38,308 bases of DNA from Thiocapsa sp. UBA6158 (GCF_002423035.1 NZ_DIUM01000037.1:1-38308), one strand, 5' to 3'; positions 1 through 8,476 are shown, counted from the first letter of the stretch. Numbers and translations are program-made. The notes: generated by a model not told the origin, from the sequence alone.

Positions 1-113
1 GTGTAACTGCTCTTTTTAGGGTGATTGTAGAGAACCGATGTGACCGTTCTTTGACGGTGCAGGCGATCACGCGGACGACCGACAAGCGGCGAGCGTAGGG
101 CCGCAGCGACCGG

Positions 114-701
114 TCAGGCGGTATCCGCTGCCTCGGTCTGGACAAACACCACGTCCTCGTACAAGGCATCGAGCGGACATTCAAAGCCGATCGACGGCAG
201 GACCAGCCGCCCGTTCTCCGGCACCGGATCGAGCAGCCAACCCTCCGGACGGCGGCGGAACACCTCGCAGGAACGGCTGCGGGAGTCGATCAGGACGTAC
301 TCATCCAACGAATCGAGCCGCCGGTAATCGCCGAACTTGGCGCCGCGGTCGTAGCCCTCGGTAGACTCGGACAAGACCTCGATGATCACGCGTGCATGGC
401 GTTTGGCCAAGGGCTCGGGCGCGTCCCTCGCATCGCAGGTCACGAAGACGTCCGGATAAAAAAAGGCGGAAGCCGGCTCGACGCGCAGCTTCATGTCGGC
501 GATGTAAACCCGGCACGGACTTCCGCGCACATGCGCGCGCAGCAAAGCAGCGACATTGAGCGCAATGGTCGCGTGCTCCTCGGTCGCACCGGCCATCGCG
601 AAGACCTCGCCGGCGACGTACTCATGGCGAACCGGCGCGACAGCCTCGCCCGCGAGATACTCCTCGACGCTGATGGAATGATCTTCGGCAAGATCAGGCA
701 T
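114..701 (-). CDS. Uma2-family (DUF820) PD-(D/E)XK endonuclease-like protein
   Basis: The 195-residue product has the usual Uma2 layout: an N-terminal segment ending in VRHEYVAGEVFAM, an AGATEEHATIALNVAALL helix, a central PDVFVTCD strand and an IIEVLSEST strand, then a segment resembling FGDYRRLDSLDEYVLID. The acidic residues of the PDV..D and EVLSEST strands match the PD-(D/E)XK metal site of the family. The length is typical. Uma2 proteins are abundant in cyanobacteria and purple bacteria and their biological role is poorly known. The gene is monocistronic and points out of the window toward position 1, with no recognisable partner. Family assignment is secure; substrate and function are not known. 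Confidence 0.88.
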   Translation of the reverse strand: MPDLAEDHSISVEEYLAGEAVAPVRHEYVAGEVFAMAGATEEHATIALNVAALLRAHVRGSPCRVYIADMKLRVEPASAFFYPDVFVTCDARDAPEPLAKRHARVIIEVLSESTEGYDRGAKFGDYRRLDSLDEYVLIDSRSRSCEVFRRRPEGWLLDPVPENGRLVLPSIGFECPLDALYEDVVFVQTEAADTA

Positions 702-1039
702 GGACGGGCTCCGCAGTTGTTCGGCGATTCAAGAGTATAGACTCCGCGGATCGGGGTACCGCAAGTGCGGCGGCGTCCGAGTGTCAAGACACCTCGCCGG
801 CGGCTTCAAGTCAGCCGTTTCTTGTCGTCCGGGCCAGAAATGGACAAGACCGACTGATCCCCTAACCGGACGGGCGATGCGGGAGCGCACTGAACATCTT
901 GAGCGCGTCGTCTATGATTCAAGAGATCCCGAGCCACTTGCGGTGTACACGGCCAGGCGCGGTTCATCCTTGCCGGACAGTTGATCGGCAGTGATCCACT
1001 CGACCCTGCGGATAGCACACCTTTGACCGAGTCAGCAGT
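702..1039. other. intergenic region between the Uma2 gene and xdhA
   Basis: About 340 bases without a supportable gene. Open frames on both strands here extend from, or run antisense to, the flanking genes and show no protein-like composition. This stretch must hold the promoters for the divergent Uma2 and xdhA transcripts, but I do not see a convincing -35/-10 pair. No strong Shine-Dalgarno sequence precedes xdhA; the bases before its ATG are gagtcagcagt. Confidence 0.5.
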
Positions 1040-2482
1040 ATGCAACCCTTTCTGCTCAACGATGAATTCGTCGCCGGGCTGCCGCAGCCAACCCGGCCGG
1101 TCTTGGCCTGGTTGCGGGAGGATCGCCGTCTGACCGCGGCCAAAGACGCCTGCCGGGAGGGGGAGTGCGGTGCCTGTGCCGTGCTGTTGGGGGCACTGGA
1201 GCCCGGCGGATGGGTGCGCTATCGCCTGGTCAATTCCTGTCTGCTGCCGCTGACGGCCGTGGGGGGGCACCACCTCGTCACTCTTGAGGGCGTGAACCGG
1301 CCCGACGACCAACTCACCCCGGTCCAGCAGGCACTGGTGGATGAAGGGGCGATCCAGTGCGGCTTCTGCACCCCGGGTGTGGTGATGGGATTGACGGATT
1401 GGTTGCTCAACGGGCTGCGTTTCGACCGGGAGGAAGGCATCGCGGCCTTGGACGGCCAATTTTGCCGCTGCACGGGCTACCAGGGGATCAAGCGCGCGCT
1501 GACCCGACTGCTGCCGCTAGGGGCCGGGTTGCCGCCCCCGGAGACTCGCCTGGGAGCACTGATTGCCGCCGGGGTGGTGCCGGGTTCATTCATCGGAATT
1601 GCCGAGCGGCTTGCCGGACTGCCTCGGCCCGAGCGGACCCTGCCGATCACCGGTGGGCTGCTGGTGGGTGGCGGGACCGACCTCTTTGCCCACTCCTGGT
1701 CCCGGCCGTCCCCGCAGCGACTGGTCATGCTCGCGGATCGACCCGAGCTGCGCGGCGTCACCGCGACCGCCGAGCGCTTCCGCATCGGCGCCGCCACGAC
1801 CGTGGAGGAGCTGCTGGAATCGCCTCTGCTGGCCGAGCGCATCCCGCATCTGCATCAGGTGCTCGAGCGCTTCGGCGGAACCCCGGTGCGGGATCGGGCC
1901 ACCCTGGGCGGAAACTTGGTCAACGCGTCGCCGATCGGCGACCTCAGCGTCTGCCTGCTGGCACTGGCGGCCGAGGTCGTGGTCGATAGCCCCATGGGAA
2001 CAAGGCAGGTACCGCTCGCGCGCTTCTTCTTGGGCTACAAACGGCTGGATCTGCATCCAGACGAATGGGTTGCCGCGGTGGAGCTCGCGCTCACGCCTGG
2101 ACCGACCCGCTTTCATTTCGAGAAGGTGGCCCACCGCGAGTATCTCGACGTAGCCGCAGTCAATTCGGCTCTGTACCTTGATCTGGCCGACGGCGCCATC
2201 CGCCGCGCCCGGCTGAGTGCCGGCGGGGTTGCCCCGACGCCGGTGTGTCTGGAGGACACCTCCGCTTGGCTCGCCGGCCGACCGCTGGACGGCGCCACCG
2301 CCTGGTCGGCAGCGCATCGGGCACGGCAGGAGGCCAGCCCCATCGACGATGTGCGCGGCAGCGCGGAATATAAAGGTCTGCTGTTGCGCCAACTGGTGCT
2401 GGCCCACTTCCAGGCATTGGGGCCGGAGGGAATCAACGCGGATTGGCCCCTCACGCCCAACGGCGGGGAGGCGACAACATGA
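1040..2482 (+). CDS. xdhA: xanthine dehydrogenase small subunit (2Fe-2S and FAD domains)
   Basis: This subunit carries electrons from the molybdenum centre through two [2Fe-2S] clusters to FAD and NAD+ during oxidation of hypoxanthine and xanthine to urate. Residues 1-160 form the ferredoxin part: C38, C43, C46 and C67 ligate the plant-type cluster, and C107, C110, C142 and C144 (QCGFC and FCRCTG) ligate the second. From about residue 195 the FAD domain follows, with VGGGTDL near 209-215 and GGNLVNASPIGD further on. The C-terminal third is the CO-dehydrogenase-flavoprotein-like domain. At 480 residues it has the normal XdhA length. It overlaps the large-subunit gene by four bases (ATGA), so the two are translationally coupled. 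No xdhC maturation gene is nearby. Confidence 0.95.
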   Translation: MQPFLLNDEFVAGLPQPTRPVLAWLREDRRLTAAKDACREGECGACAVLLGALEPGGWVRYRLVNSCLLPLTAVGGHHLVTLEGVNRPDDQLTPVQQALVDEGAIQCGFCTPGVVMGLTDWLLNGLRFDREEGIAALDGQFCRCTGYQGIKRALTRLLPLGAGLPPPETRLGALIAAGVVPGSFIGIAERLAGLPRPERTLPITGGLLVGGGTDLFAHSWSRPSPQRLVMLADRPELRGVTATAERFRIGAATTVEELLESPLLAERIPHLHQVLERFGGTPVRDRATLGGNLVNASPIGDLSVCLLALAAEVVVDSPMGTRQVPLARFFLGYKRLDLHPDEWVAAVELALTPGPTRFHFEKVAHREYLDVAAVNSALYLDLADGAIRRARLSAGGVAPTPVCLEDTSAWLAGRPLDGATAWSAAHRARQEASPIDDVRGSAEYKGLLLRQLVLAHFQALGPEGINADWPLTPNGGEATT

Positions 2483-4743
2483 CCAAACCAGGCCTCGACG
2501 CTGCCCATCTGCATGTCACGGGTCAGTCCCGGTTCCTGGACGATCTGCCGCATCCGCCCGATACCTTGCACGCGGCCCCCCTGCCCGCGCCCTTCGCCCA
2601 TGGACGTCTTCTCGCGATCGACCCGACCCCGGCCATGAGGCTACCGGGGGTCAGGGCGGTGATGACCGCTGCGGATATCCCCGGAGAGAACCGGATCGGG
2701 GTCCAGGCAGACGATGAGCCGCTGTTGGCGGAGACCGAATTCCGCTATGCCGGTGAGACCTTGGCCCTGGTGGTGGCGGACGACCCCGAAACGGCCCGGG
2801 CCGGCACGGTGGCGGTGAGGTTGGACCTGGAGCCCCTGCCCGCCGAACTCGATCCCCTGACCGCCAAGGCCGCGGGTGCCCTATTCCAGCCCCCCCGCAG
2901 CTTCGTCTGCGGTGACCTGGGCCAGGCGTGGGGGGAGTGCGTCGCGAGCGTCGCGGGCCGCGTACTGGTCGGCGGTCAGGAGCACCTCTACCTGGAGACC
3001 CAGGCAGCCCTGGCGATCCCCCGCGACGACGGCGGGGTATTGCTGCATACCGCCACCCAGAGTCCCAGCGCCGCGCAATCGGCGACAGCACGGGTCCTGG
3101 GGTTGCAGATGCATCAGGTCGAGGTCGACGTGCTGCGGCTCGGCGGTGGTTTCGGCGGCAAGGAGAGTCAAGCCACCCGCTTCGCGGTGCTGGCCGCCTT
3201 GGCGGCCCGCCGGCTGGGACGACCGGTCAAACTGGTGCTGAGGCGCGACGAAGACATGGCCCAGACCGGCAAGCGCCACCCCTACTGCGCCGACTATCGC
3301 ATCGGCCTGAACCGAGACGGACGCATCCACGCCTACGCGGTCGACTTCTACCAGAACGCCGGGGCTTATACCGACCTCTCGCCCGCCGTCCTTGCCCGCA
3401 CCCTGTTCCACGCGAGCAATGCCTACGCCATCCCGCACCTACGGGCCACCGCCTGGTGTTGCCGGACCCACCTGCCGCCCTTTACCGCCATGCGGGGCTT
3501 CGGTGCCCCCCAGGGGGTCTTCGTACTCGAGTGCGCCATTGACCGGCTTGCGCGGCAGTGCTCAATCCCGGCCGAGACCATTCGCGCCCGCAGCCTGCTG
3601 GCGGAGGGGGATCGCTTCCCGTTCGGCATGCAGGCCGAGCGATGCCGCGCCCGCCCCTGCTGGGAACGGGCGCGGGAAGGCTACGACCTGGTCGGCTGGC
3701 GGCAAGAGGTCGACGCCTTCAACGCCGCCCATCGGCTGGAGAAGAAGGGTCTCGTCTGCCTGCCGATCGCGTTCGGCATCTCCTTCACCCACATCCTCCT
3801 CAACCAGGGAGAGGCCCTGGTACACCTCTACCGCGACGGCAGTGTCGGCCTCTCCGCCGGGGCGGTGGAGATGGGCCAAGGGGTCAACCGCAAGCTTCAG
3901 CGGGTAGCGGCCCGCAACCTGGGATTGCCGGAAGAGCTGATACGGGTCGAGAGCACCAATACCACCCGCACCGCCAACCTCTCCGCCAGCGCCGCCAGCG
4001 TCACCGCCGATCTCCACGGCCACGCGGTGCGGATCGCCTGCGAGACATTGCGGGAGCGGCTGCTGGTGTTGGCGGCTGAACTGCTGGACGAGCCGCCGGA
4101 TGCACTGCGGCTGGCGGGCGGGGCGGCGCTCGCCGGCGAGGCATCCCCGCGTATCCCCTGGGTGGAGCTTCTGGCGGCCGCCTATGAGCGGCGGATCGGC
4201 CTCTCCGCCCAGGCCCACTATGCCATCCCGGGGCTTTTCTTCGACACGGAGCGGGAACGGGGCCATCCCTTCGCCTATCATGTCTATGGCGCGGCGATCT
4301 GCGAGGCGACCCTGGACGGCCTGCGCGGCACTTACCACATCGATCGGGTGGCGGTCGTGCACGATGTCGGCCGCAGCCTTGCACCCGAGGTGGATCGCGG
4401 GCAGGTGGAGGGAGGCATCTTGCAGGGGATCGGCTGGCTGACCTCCGAGGAATTGCGCTTCGATGATCAAGGCCGGCTGCTCACCCGCAGCATGGCCACC
4501 TACAAGCCACCGGACATCCACGCCGCCCCCGAGATCCTGGTGGAATTCCTGGAGGACGCCCCGGAGCCCGCCGGCCTCTTGGAGGCCAAAGCGGTAGGTG
4601 AGCCGCCTTTTCTCTATGGGATCGCCGCCTGGCTGGCCGTGGTGGAGGCGATGCGCGCACTGCAGCCCGACCGGGACTTCCAATTGGCGGCGCCGCTGAC
4701 CCCGGAGCGGGTACTGATGGCGCTCTATGGTGGGGGCGAATGA
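2479..4743 (+). CDS. xdhB: xanthine dehydrogenase large subunit (molybdopterin-binding)
   Basis: This is the catalytic molybdenum-cofactor subunit, 754 residues from the ATG at 2479. That start overlaps the xdhA stop and is preceded by GGGGAGG at 2464-2470, so I prefer it to an upstream in-frame start at 2443. The GGFGGKE motif (about 223-229) and MRGFGAPQ (about 338-345) are cofactor-binding signatures. E168 in GGQEHLYLE, R266 in TGKRHPY and E708 in VGEPP correspond to bovine xanthine oxidase Glu802, Arg880 and Glu1261. This set of residues identifies a purine-hydroxylating enzyme rather than an aldehyde or CO oxidoreductase. The enzyme is probably cytoplasmic, as no twin-arginine signal is visible. 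The neighbours downstream are a GNAT protein and a TudS-related protein. Confidence 0.95.
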   Translation: MTKPGLDAAHLHVTGQSRFLDDLPHPPDTLHAAPLPAPFAHGRLLAIDPTPAMRLPGVRAVMTAADIPGENRIGVQADDEPLLAETEFRYAGETLALVVADDPETARAGTVAVRLDLEPLPAELDPLTAKAAGALFQPPRSFVCGDLGQAWGECVASVAGRVLVGGQEHLYLETQAALAIPRDDGGVLLHTATQSPSAAQSATARVLGLQMHQVEVDVLRLGGGFGGKESQATRFAVLAALAARRLGRPVKLVLRRDEDMAQTGKRHPYCADYRIGLNRDGRIHAYAVDFYQNAGAYTDLSPAVLARTLFHASNAYAIPHLRATAWCCRTHLPPFTAMRGFGAPQGVFVLECAIDRLARQCSIPAETIRARSLLAEGDRFPFGMQAERCRARPCWERAREGYDLVGWRQEVDAFNAAHRLEKKGLVCLPIAFGISFTHILLNQGEALVHLYRDGSVGLSAGAVEMGQGVNRKLQRVAARNLGLPEELIRVESTNTTRTANLSASAASVTADLHGHAVRIACETLRERLLVLAAELLDEPPDALRLAGGAALAGEASPRIPWVELLAAAYERRIGLSAQAHYAIPGLFFDTERERGHPFAYHVYGAAICEATLDGLRGTYHIDRVAVVHDVGRSLAPEVDRGQVEGGILQGIGWLTSEELRFDDQGRLLTRSMATYKPPDIHAAPEILVEFLEDAPEPAGLLEAKAVGEPPFLYGIAAWLAVVEAMRALQPDRDFQLAAPLTPERVLMALYGGGE

Positions 4744-4770
4744 AGAGTCTCCAGATTGGAGTGTAAGCCA

Positions 4771-5637
4771 ATGAACACATCGGACCTCCAGCTGCGCCCG
4801 GCCACTGCGGACGATGCCGGAGCTTGCGGCCGGGTCGCTCATGCCGCCTTTGCCGACATCGCGCAACGCTGCCAGGTGCCGCCGGACATCCCGACGCAAG
4901 ACCTGGCGATCGAGCTATTCACCCGCTGGATCACCCATCCGGACTTCCATGTCATCGTCGCCGAACTGGACGGGCGTGTGGTCGGCAGTGTCGTGATCGA
5001 TGAGCGGTCGAGCATCGCCGGCTTGGGACCCTTCACGGTCGATCCCGAGGTACAGCATCGCTCGGTGGGTCACCGACTGACAGGGGGCGTTGCGCAACAC
5101 TTGACCGAACGCGCCTTTCAAGGGGCACGCCTGGTGCAGGCCCCTCACAACTTCATGACCCTGAGCCTCTGCATCCAATCGGGTTTCGAGGTGCGCGAGC
5201 CGCTGGTCTGCCTCCAGGGAGCGCCTTTGGGGCTGAGCCTGCCCGGCTATTGCGTGCGGCCGGCGACCCTGGACGATCTCGATGCCTGCAACGCATTGTG
5301 CCGACAGGTCCACGGTCATGACCGCGGGGGTGAGCTCGCCGAGGCCATCGCCATGGGCCGGGCAAGCCTGGCCGAACGGGATCGTCGCATCGGCGGCTAT
5401 GCCACTGAAATCGGCTTCGCCGGCCACGCCGTTGGGGAGACCAATGCCGACCTCCAGGCACTGATCGGCGCCGCTTCAAGATTCAGTGGCCAGGGCTTTC
5501 TACTCCCGACCCGGAACGGCGAGCTGTTCCGCTGGTGCCTGGGACATGAATTGCGCATCGTGCAGTCCCTGACTCTAATGACCATCGGGTTCTATCATGA
5601 ACCGCAAGGCGTATTTCTGCCCTCGATCGGTTACTGA
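4771..5637 (+). CDS. tandem GNAT-domain acetyltransferase
   Basis: The 288-residue product contains two GNAT-like halves. The first begins LQLRPATADDAGACGRVAH and has a core strand-turn around GLGPFTVDPEVQHRSVGHRL, where the usual acetyl-CoA P-loop (Q/RxxGxG/A) is present as QHRSVG. The second begins YCVRPATLDDLDACNALC near residue 150 and lacks a clear P-loop. The start at 4771 is chosen because GGAG at 4758-4761 lies nine bases upstream; an in-frame TTG at 4756 has no ribosome site. It follows xdhB by 27 bases and precedes the TudS-related gene by 18 bases, so the four genes probably form one transcript. The substrate is unknown; a modified purine or a small amine would fit the context, but this is a guess. 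Confidence 0.8.
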   Translation: MNTSDLQLRPATADDAGACGRVAHAAFADIAQRCQVPPDIPTQDLAIELFTRWITHPDFHVIVAELDGRVVGSVVIDERSSIAGLGPFTVDPEVQHRSVGHRLTGGVAQHLTERAFQGARLVQAPHNFMTLSLCIQSGFEVREPLVCLQGAPLGLSLPGYCVRPATLDDLDACNALCRQVHGHDRGGELAEAIAMGRASLAERDRRIGGYATEIGFAGHAVGETNADLQALIGAASRFSGQGFLLPTRNGELFRWCLGHELRIVQSLTLMTIGFYHEPQGVFLPSIGY

Positions 5638-5655
5638 AGCGCGAGGAGGACGACC

Positions 5656-6267
5656 ATGACCGGCAAGCTCGGCCAGATCAAAGACAACATCCGCGACGCC
5701 CGAAGTGGCAGGCTTATCTTCATCTCTCATTGTCTGCTCAACCAGAACGCCTGCGTGCGTGGCCTGGCGAGCCAACCGGCGGTGATCCGTCAGTTGCTCG
5801 ACCTGCTGCTCGAGCATCAGGCGGGTATCTTTCAGATGACTTGCCCGGAGGTCAGCTACCTGGGCTCGATGCGCTGGGGGCAGGTCAAGAAGCAGTACGG
5901 CAACCCCATGTTTCGCCGGCATTGTCGCCGGATCGCGCGAGAGGTCTGCGACCAAGTCCAGACCTATCGCGACAATGACCACAGGGTCGTCGGCATCGTC
6001 CTGCGCGACGGCAGTCCGACCTGCGGTCTGCGCTGCGCGGCCGTGGAGGCCGACAGGGATCAGGTTTGGGGCGGCATGGTTTGGAGCGCCTCGCCTAGGC
6101 AACGCTTCGGCAACACACCCGGCGTCTACAGCGAGGAGCTGCAGGCCGAAATCCTCACCCGTCCGGGATTTACCGTACCGCTCTTTGCACTACCGGAGGT
6201 CGCGGAAGCCGGATCGTTCGAGAAATCGCTGGAGGAGATTGAACAGGCACTCAAGGAGGTCGACTAA
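5656..6267 (+). CDS. TudS/DUF523-related putative desulfidase
   Basis: This 203-residue protein carries the three-cysteine signature of the DUF523/TudS group: C26 in SHCLLNQNA, C63 in TCPEVSYLG and C123 in DGSPTCGL. In TudS, a thiouracil desulfurase, the equivalent cysteines hold a [4Fe-4S] cluster whose free iron accepts the sulfur of a thiolated base. The product is somewhat longer than minimal DUF523 proteins, and its SHCLLNQN opening matches the TudS-related putative desulfidase subgroup rather than TudS proper. GAGGAGG at 5641-5649 precedes the ATG. Its place immediately behind a xanthine dehydrogenase suggests a job on a sulfur-containing purine or pyrimidine, which is inference. The family is clear, the substrate is not. 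Confidence 0.82.
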   Translation: MTGKLGQIKDNIRDARSGRLIFISHCLLNQNACVRGLASQPAVIRQLLDLLLEHQAGIFQMTCPEVSYLGSMRWGQVKKQYGNPMFRRHCRRIAREVCDQVQTYRDNDHRVVGIVLRDGSPTCGLRCAAVEADRDQVWGGMVWSASPRQRFGNTPGVYSEELQAEILTRPGFTVPLFALPEVAEAGSFEKSLEEIEQALKEVD

Positions 6268-6291
6268 CCGCCTTCCCTGCGCAGAACTCAA

Positions 6292-6308
6292 AGGCCCGAT
6301 CAATTCAC
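6292..6308. repeat. 17-bp end motif, upstream copy flanking the HIT gene
   Basis: AGGCCCGATCAATTCAC here recurs as AGGCCCGATTAATTCAC at 7052-7068, 16 of 17 positions identical and in the same orientation. The second copy is the left edge of a degenerate RAYT element. The two copies bracket the HIT-family gene, whose base composition differs from its surroundings. The rest of 6268-6454 shows no gene. Confidence 0.6.
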
Positions 6309-6454
6309 CAGGTCGACGAAGGTTCACGCCGAGGAGCGAGCCCATCCGTCGGCAGGACAATGCCTCCGACAGGTATCACGAGCGCAAACGACACGCCGAC
6401 GCGATATCCTCGACGCGCACGCCGCAACATGACATGACCTAATGGACGGCTAGT

Positions 6455-6961
6455 ATGAGCAGTAACCCTTCAGAACAGACTTGCTACTTTTGCAGAGTCT
6501 CAAGGGGCGAAGCCGACCCCTTTATCTTTGAAAACCGGTCTTTCGTGGGAATCTTCGACACCCACCCTGTAAATCCCGGGCACGCCTTGATGATTCCAAG
6601 AAGGCATGTCGAATCCGTTTTTCATCTGCTTGAAACAGAGCAGGCGGACTATTTTGATGCTATTCGTGGAGTCAAGACCGCTATTGAACGCACTGACCTG
6701 AAGGATCTTTATTTAAACATGCTCGGCAGGGAGGATCTCAAAGATCGGCCCAAAGACCATATCGAGACGGTCTTGAAGCTGGATTTCCTGGGAAACAAGC
6801 CTGATGCATACACTGTCGGCAACAACGATGGAAGAGAAGCAGGAAGAAGCATTGACCATTTACATATCATTCTCTTGCCGCGTTATCGGGGAGATGTCGA
6901 GGATCCTAAGGGCGGTATTCGCAACGTGATACCAAGCAGAGCAAACTATCCGAGAAGATGA
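6455..6961 (+). CDS. HIT-family nucleotide hydrolase/transferase
   Basis: The 168-residue product has the HIT architecture: a CxxC pair (C10, C13) near the N-terminus as in zinc-binding HIT proteins, PVNPGHALMIPRRHV near 38-52, a helical section, then YTVGNNDGREAGRSIDHLHI leading to LLPRYRGDVEDPKGG. The catalytic motif HxHxHxx reads H135-L-H137-I-I139. The central, nucleophilic histidine is therefore kept while the third histidine is isoleucine. The helical section between about 75 and 118 is longer than in compact HIT proteins. Codon use is visibly more AT-rich than the neighbours, pointing to horizontal acquisition. It could hydrolyse a nucleoside phosphoramidate or dinucleotide; no substrate can be assigned. 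Confidence 0.85.
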   Translation: MSSNPSEQTCYFCRVSRGEADPFIFENRSFVGIFDTHPVNPGHALMIPRRHVESVFHLLETEQADYFDAIRGVKTAIERTDLKDLYLNMLGREDLKDRPKDHIETVLKLDFLGNKPDAYTVGNNDGREAGRSIDHLHIILLPRYRGDVEDPKGGIRNVIPSRANYPRR

Positions 6962-7044
6962 ACGTTGGACAGAGTGCAGAACAAAAAAGGGGGGCGAATG
7001 CCTGTCACCTCTGGAGCCGGCCAACGCAGGTTTGAAGGAGCAAA

Positions 7045-7490
7045 AATGGGCAGGCCCGATTAATTCACAGCGGTAACTCACCCTGCCCCGCAGCGTCGGC
7101 TGATGGCGGCTCGCACGGGGTTCAGCGCGACGTAGCGTTGGCAAAGCCGCAGATAGGTTTCGGCCTGAACCAGAGAGGATTTGTAGCGGCCGTCCCAGAG
7201 GGTGCCGTTACGCCCGTAGGTGTGGTTGATGTACTGCACGTCGCGGCAGCCGACCGAGGGCAGCAGATGGACATGGTTGGTCATCAACACGTCGGCGTGC
7301 ATCCGGCAGCGCTCGCCCACCGGCACCTCATGCAGCCAGCCGAGGCCAGCACGCCGGTCTTGATCGTCGAAGACGTACGCCGCGCGGTTGTGGCTGCGCT
7401 GCACGATGCGCCGCGGAAAGCCCTCGACGTGGATCCGTGAACTGGTGCGCCGGTGCATGGGGTCGGCCAAATGATGGCCCTTTTTCTGAT
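7045..7490 (-). mobile_element. internally deleted RAYT element, copy 1
   Basis: The left edge (7045-7068) resembles the left terminus of the fuller RAYT copy at 11134, including the conserved ATTCACAgCGGtAACTC stretch that follows it. The right edge near 7478-7488 (TGATGGCCCTTTTT) resembles the right terminus of that copy. The sequence between is about 350 bp shorter than in the fuller copy, so this is an internal-deletion derivative that kept both ends. Confidence 0.6.
7078..7458 (-). pseudogene. REP-associated tyrosine transposase (RAYT), internal deletions
   Basis: The product is closely related to the RAYT at 11158-11902. It keeps the N-terminal SRIHVEGFPRRIVQRSHNRA segment and the HUH motif (TNHVHLL). 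It then lacks about 14 codons after HVHLL, resumes at GCRDVQYINHTYGRNGTLWDGR, and jumps from LNPVRA directly into the last codons of the gene in another frame. The ATG at 7458 aligns with the start region of the other copies; the open frame upstream of it to 7548 is not conserved. RAYTs are HUH single-strand nucleases that act on REP hairpins. With two deletions this copy is unlikely to be active. Confidence 0.75.
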
Positions 7491-7642
7491 TCGGAGGGAT
7501 AGGCTGTGCCTCCCAACCTGCTGTCGACCAGTAGGGCCGGGCAGTCATTCTGCTGCGGCTCCAGCCCTTGACGACATTGAACAGTCCGACTGCTATCCTG
7601 CCCGCTCTTCAGTTCTTCGCGAGCCGAATGTCGAGGTAAGCC

Positions 7643-7870
7643 ATGGACATTGACCGAATCACCTTGGATCCGGCTGTCATGGGCGGCAAACCCTGCATCC
7701 GAGGTCTGCGGGTCACGGTCGGAACGGTGCTCGGACTCATGGCCGAGGGTGTCGGCAGGGAGCGCATCCTTTCCGCGTACCCCTATCTCGAGCCCGAGGA
7801 CCTGGATGCAGCGCTGGCCTACGCCGCCTGGCGTCTGGATGAACGTGAAGAGGACCTCACGGCGGCATGA
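7643..7870 (+). CDS. DUF433 antitoxin-like protein
   Basis: A 75-residue protein of the DUF433 family, recognisable from ITLDPAVMGGKPCIRGLRVT followed by a helix-turn-helix-like GVGRERILSAYPYLEPEDL. DUF433 proteins are usually encoded immediately before a DUF5615 PIN-like toxin, and that arrangement is present: the stop overlaps the toxin ATG as ATGA at 7867-7870. Because the toxin frame is interrupted by two nonsense codons, this antitoxin appears to be an orphan. AGGTAAGCC before the ATG is a weak ribosome site. Confidence 0.88.
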   Translation: MDIDRITLDPAVMGGKPCIRGLRVTVGTVLGLMAEGVGRERILSAYPYLEPEDLDAALAYAAWRLDEREEDLTAA

Positions 7871-8235
7871 CCCTGCGGCTGGTCATCGATGTCAATCTCT
7901 CGCCGGAGTGGGTACCTGTTCTGACCGAAGCTGGATTCAAGACCGTCCACTGAACGCAGGTCGGAGATCCTTCTGCGCCTGACCGCAAGATCATGGACTG
8001 GGCGGTCGCCAACGGCTACGTCGTCTTCAGCCACGACCTGGACTTCTCGACCATGCTCGCGCTGACGCATGCCAGCGGGCCCAGCTTGATTTAGCTTCGG
8101 GGTCCGAAGGTGCTGCACGAACAGATCGCTGACCTTTTGATCCAGTGCCTTGACCGCTTCCACGTGGACTTGGAGGACGGCGCATTGCTGCTGATCGAGC
8201 CCGGACGCAGCCGAGTGCGCATATTGCCGCTTTGA
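7867..8235 (+). pseudogene. DUF5615 PIN-like toxin with two nonsense codons
   Basis: Read from the ATG at 7867, the frame gives MTLRLVIDVNLSPEWVPVL, then GDPSAPDRKIMDWAVANGYV, then FSHDLDFSTMLA and a C-terminal LIEPGRSRVRILPL, which is full-length DUF5615. It is broken by TGA at 7951-7953, where the family usually has tryptophan (HW), and by TAG at 8092-8094, where glutamine is common. Both changes can arise by one base substitution from TGG and CAG. The frame is otherwise intact for 122 codons to the TGA at 8233, so inactivation is probably recent. It overlaps the DUF433 antitoxin gene by four bases. Confidence 0.85.
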
Positions 8236-8430
8236 TGGTATGAAACGGGAGCGCAGGACACGAAAGGAAAAGATCGACCATCAGCGGGCGCGCGCCGGCT
8301 GGCCCGTCGGCAGCCGGCGTTTGATCGAAGAGCTCAATGTCCGGGCCGCGCCGAAGGTCGGCGAGCCAACAAGAGCGCCGGGGACACCTACGCACTCGCC
8401 GACTACAGGAAAAGGTCGCGTCCAGGAAAA

Positions 8431-8476
8431 GGGTCGGGTCTTGATTTTTGCCGTGGCAAAAGTCAAGACCCGACCC
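8431..8476. repeat. near-perfect 22-bp-arm hairpin (REP-like)
   Basis: The left arm (8431-8452) begins GGGTCGGGTCTTGA and ends TTTTGCC. After a two-base loop, GGCAAAAGTCAAGACCCGACCC completes the right arm (8455-8476) with a single mismatch. The outer part, TCAAGACCCGACCCC, recurs at 12787 and 13292. The remainder of 8236-8529 holds no supportable gene. Confidence 0.8.

Noticed and set aside
3562..4899. 445-codon minus-strand open frame
   Set aside because: Antisense to xdhB and without family features; the sense strand has a complete molybdopterin subunit.
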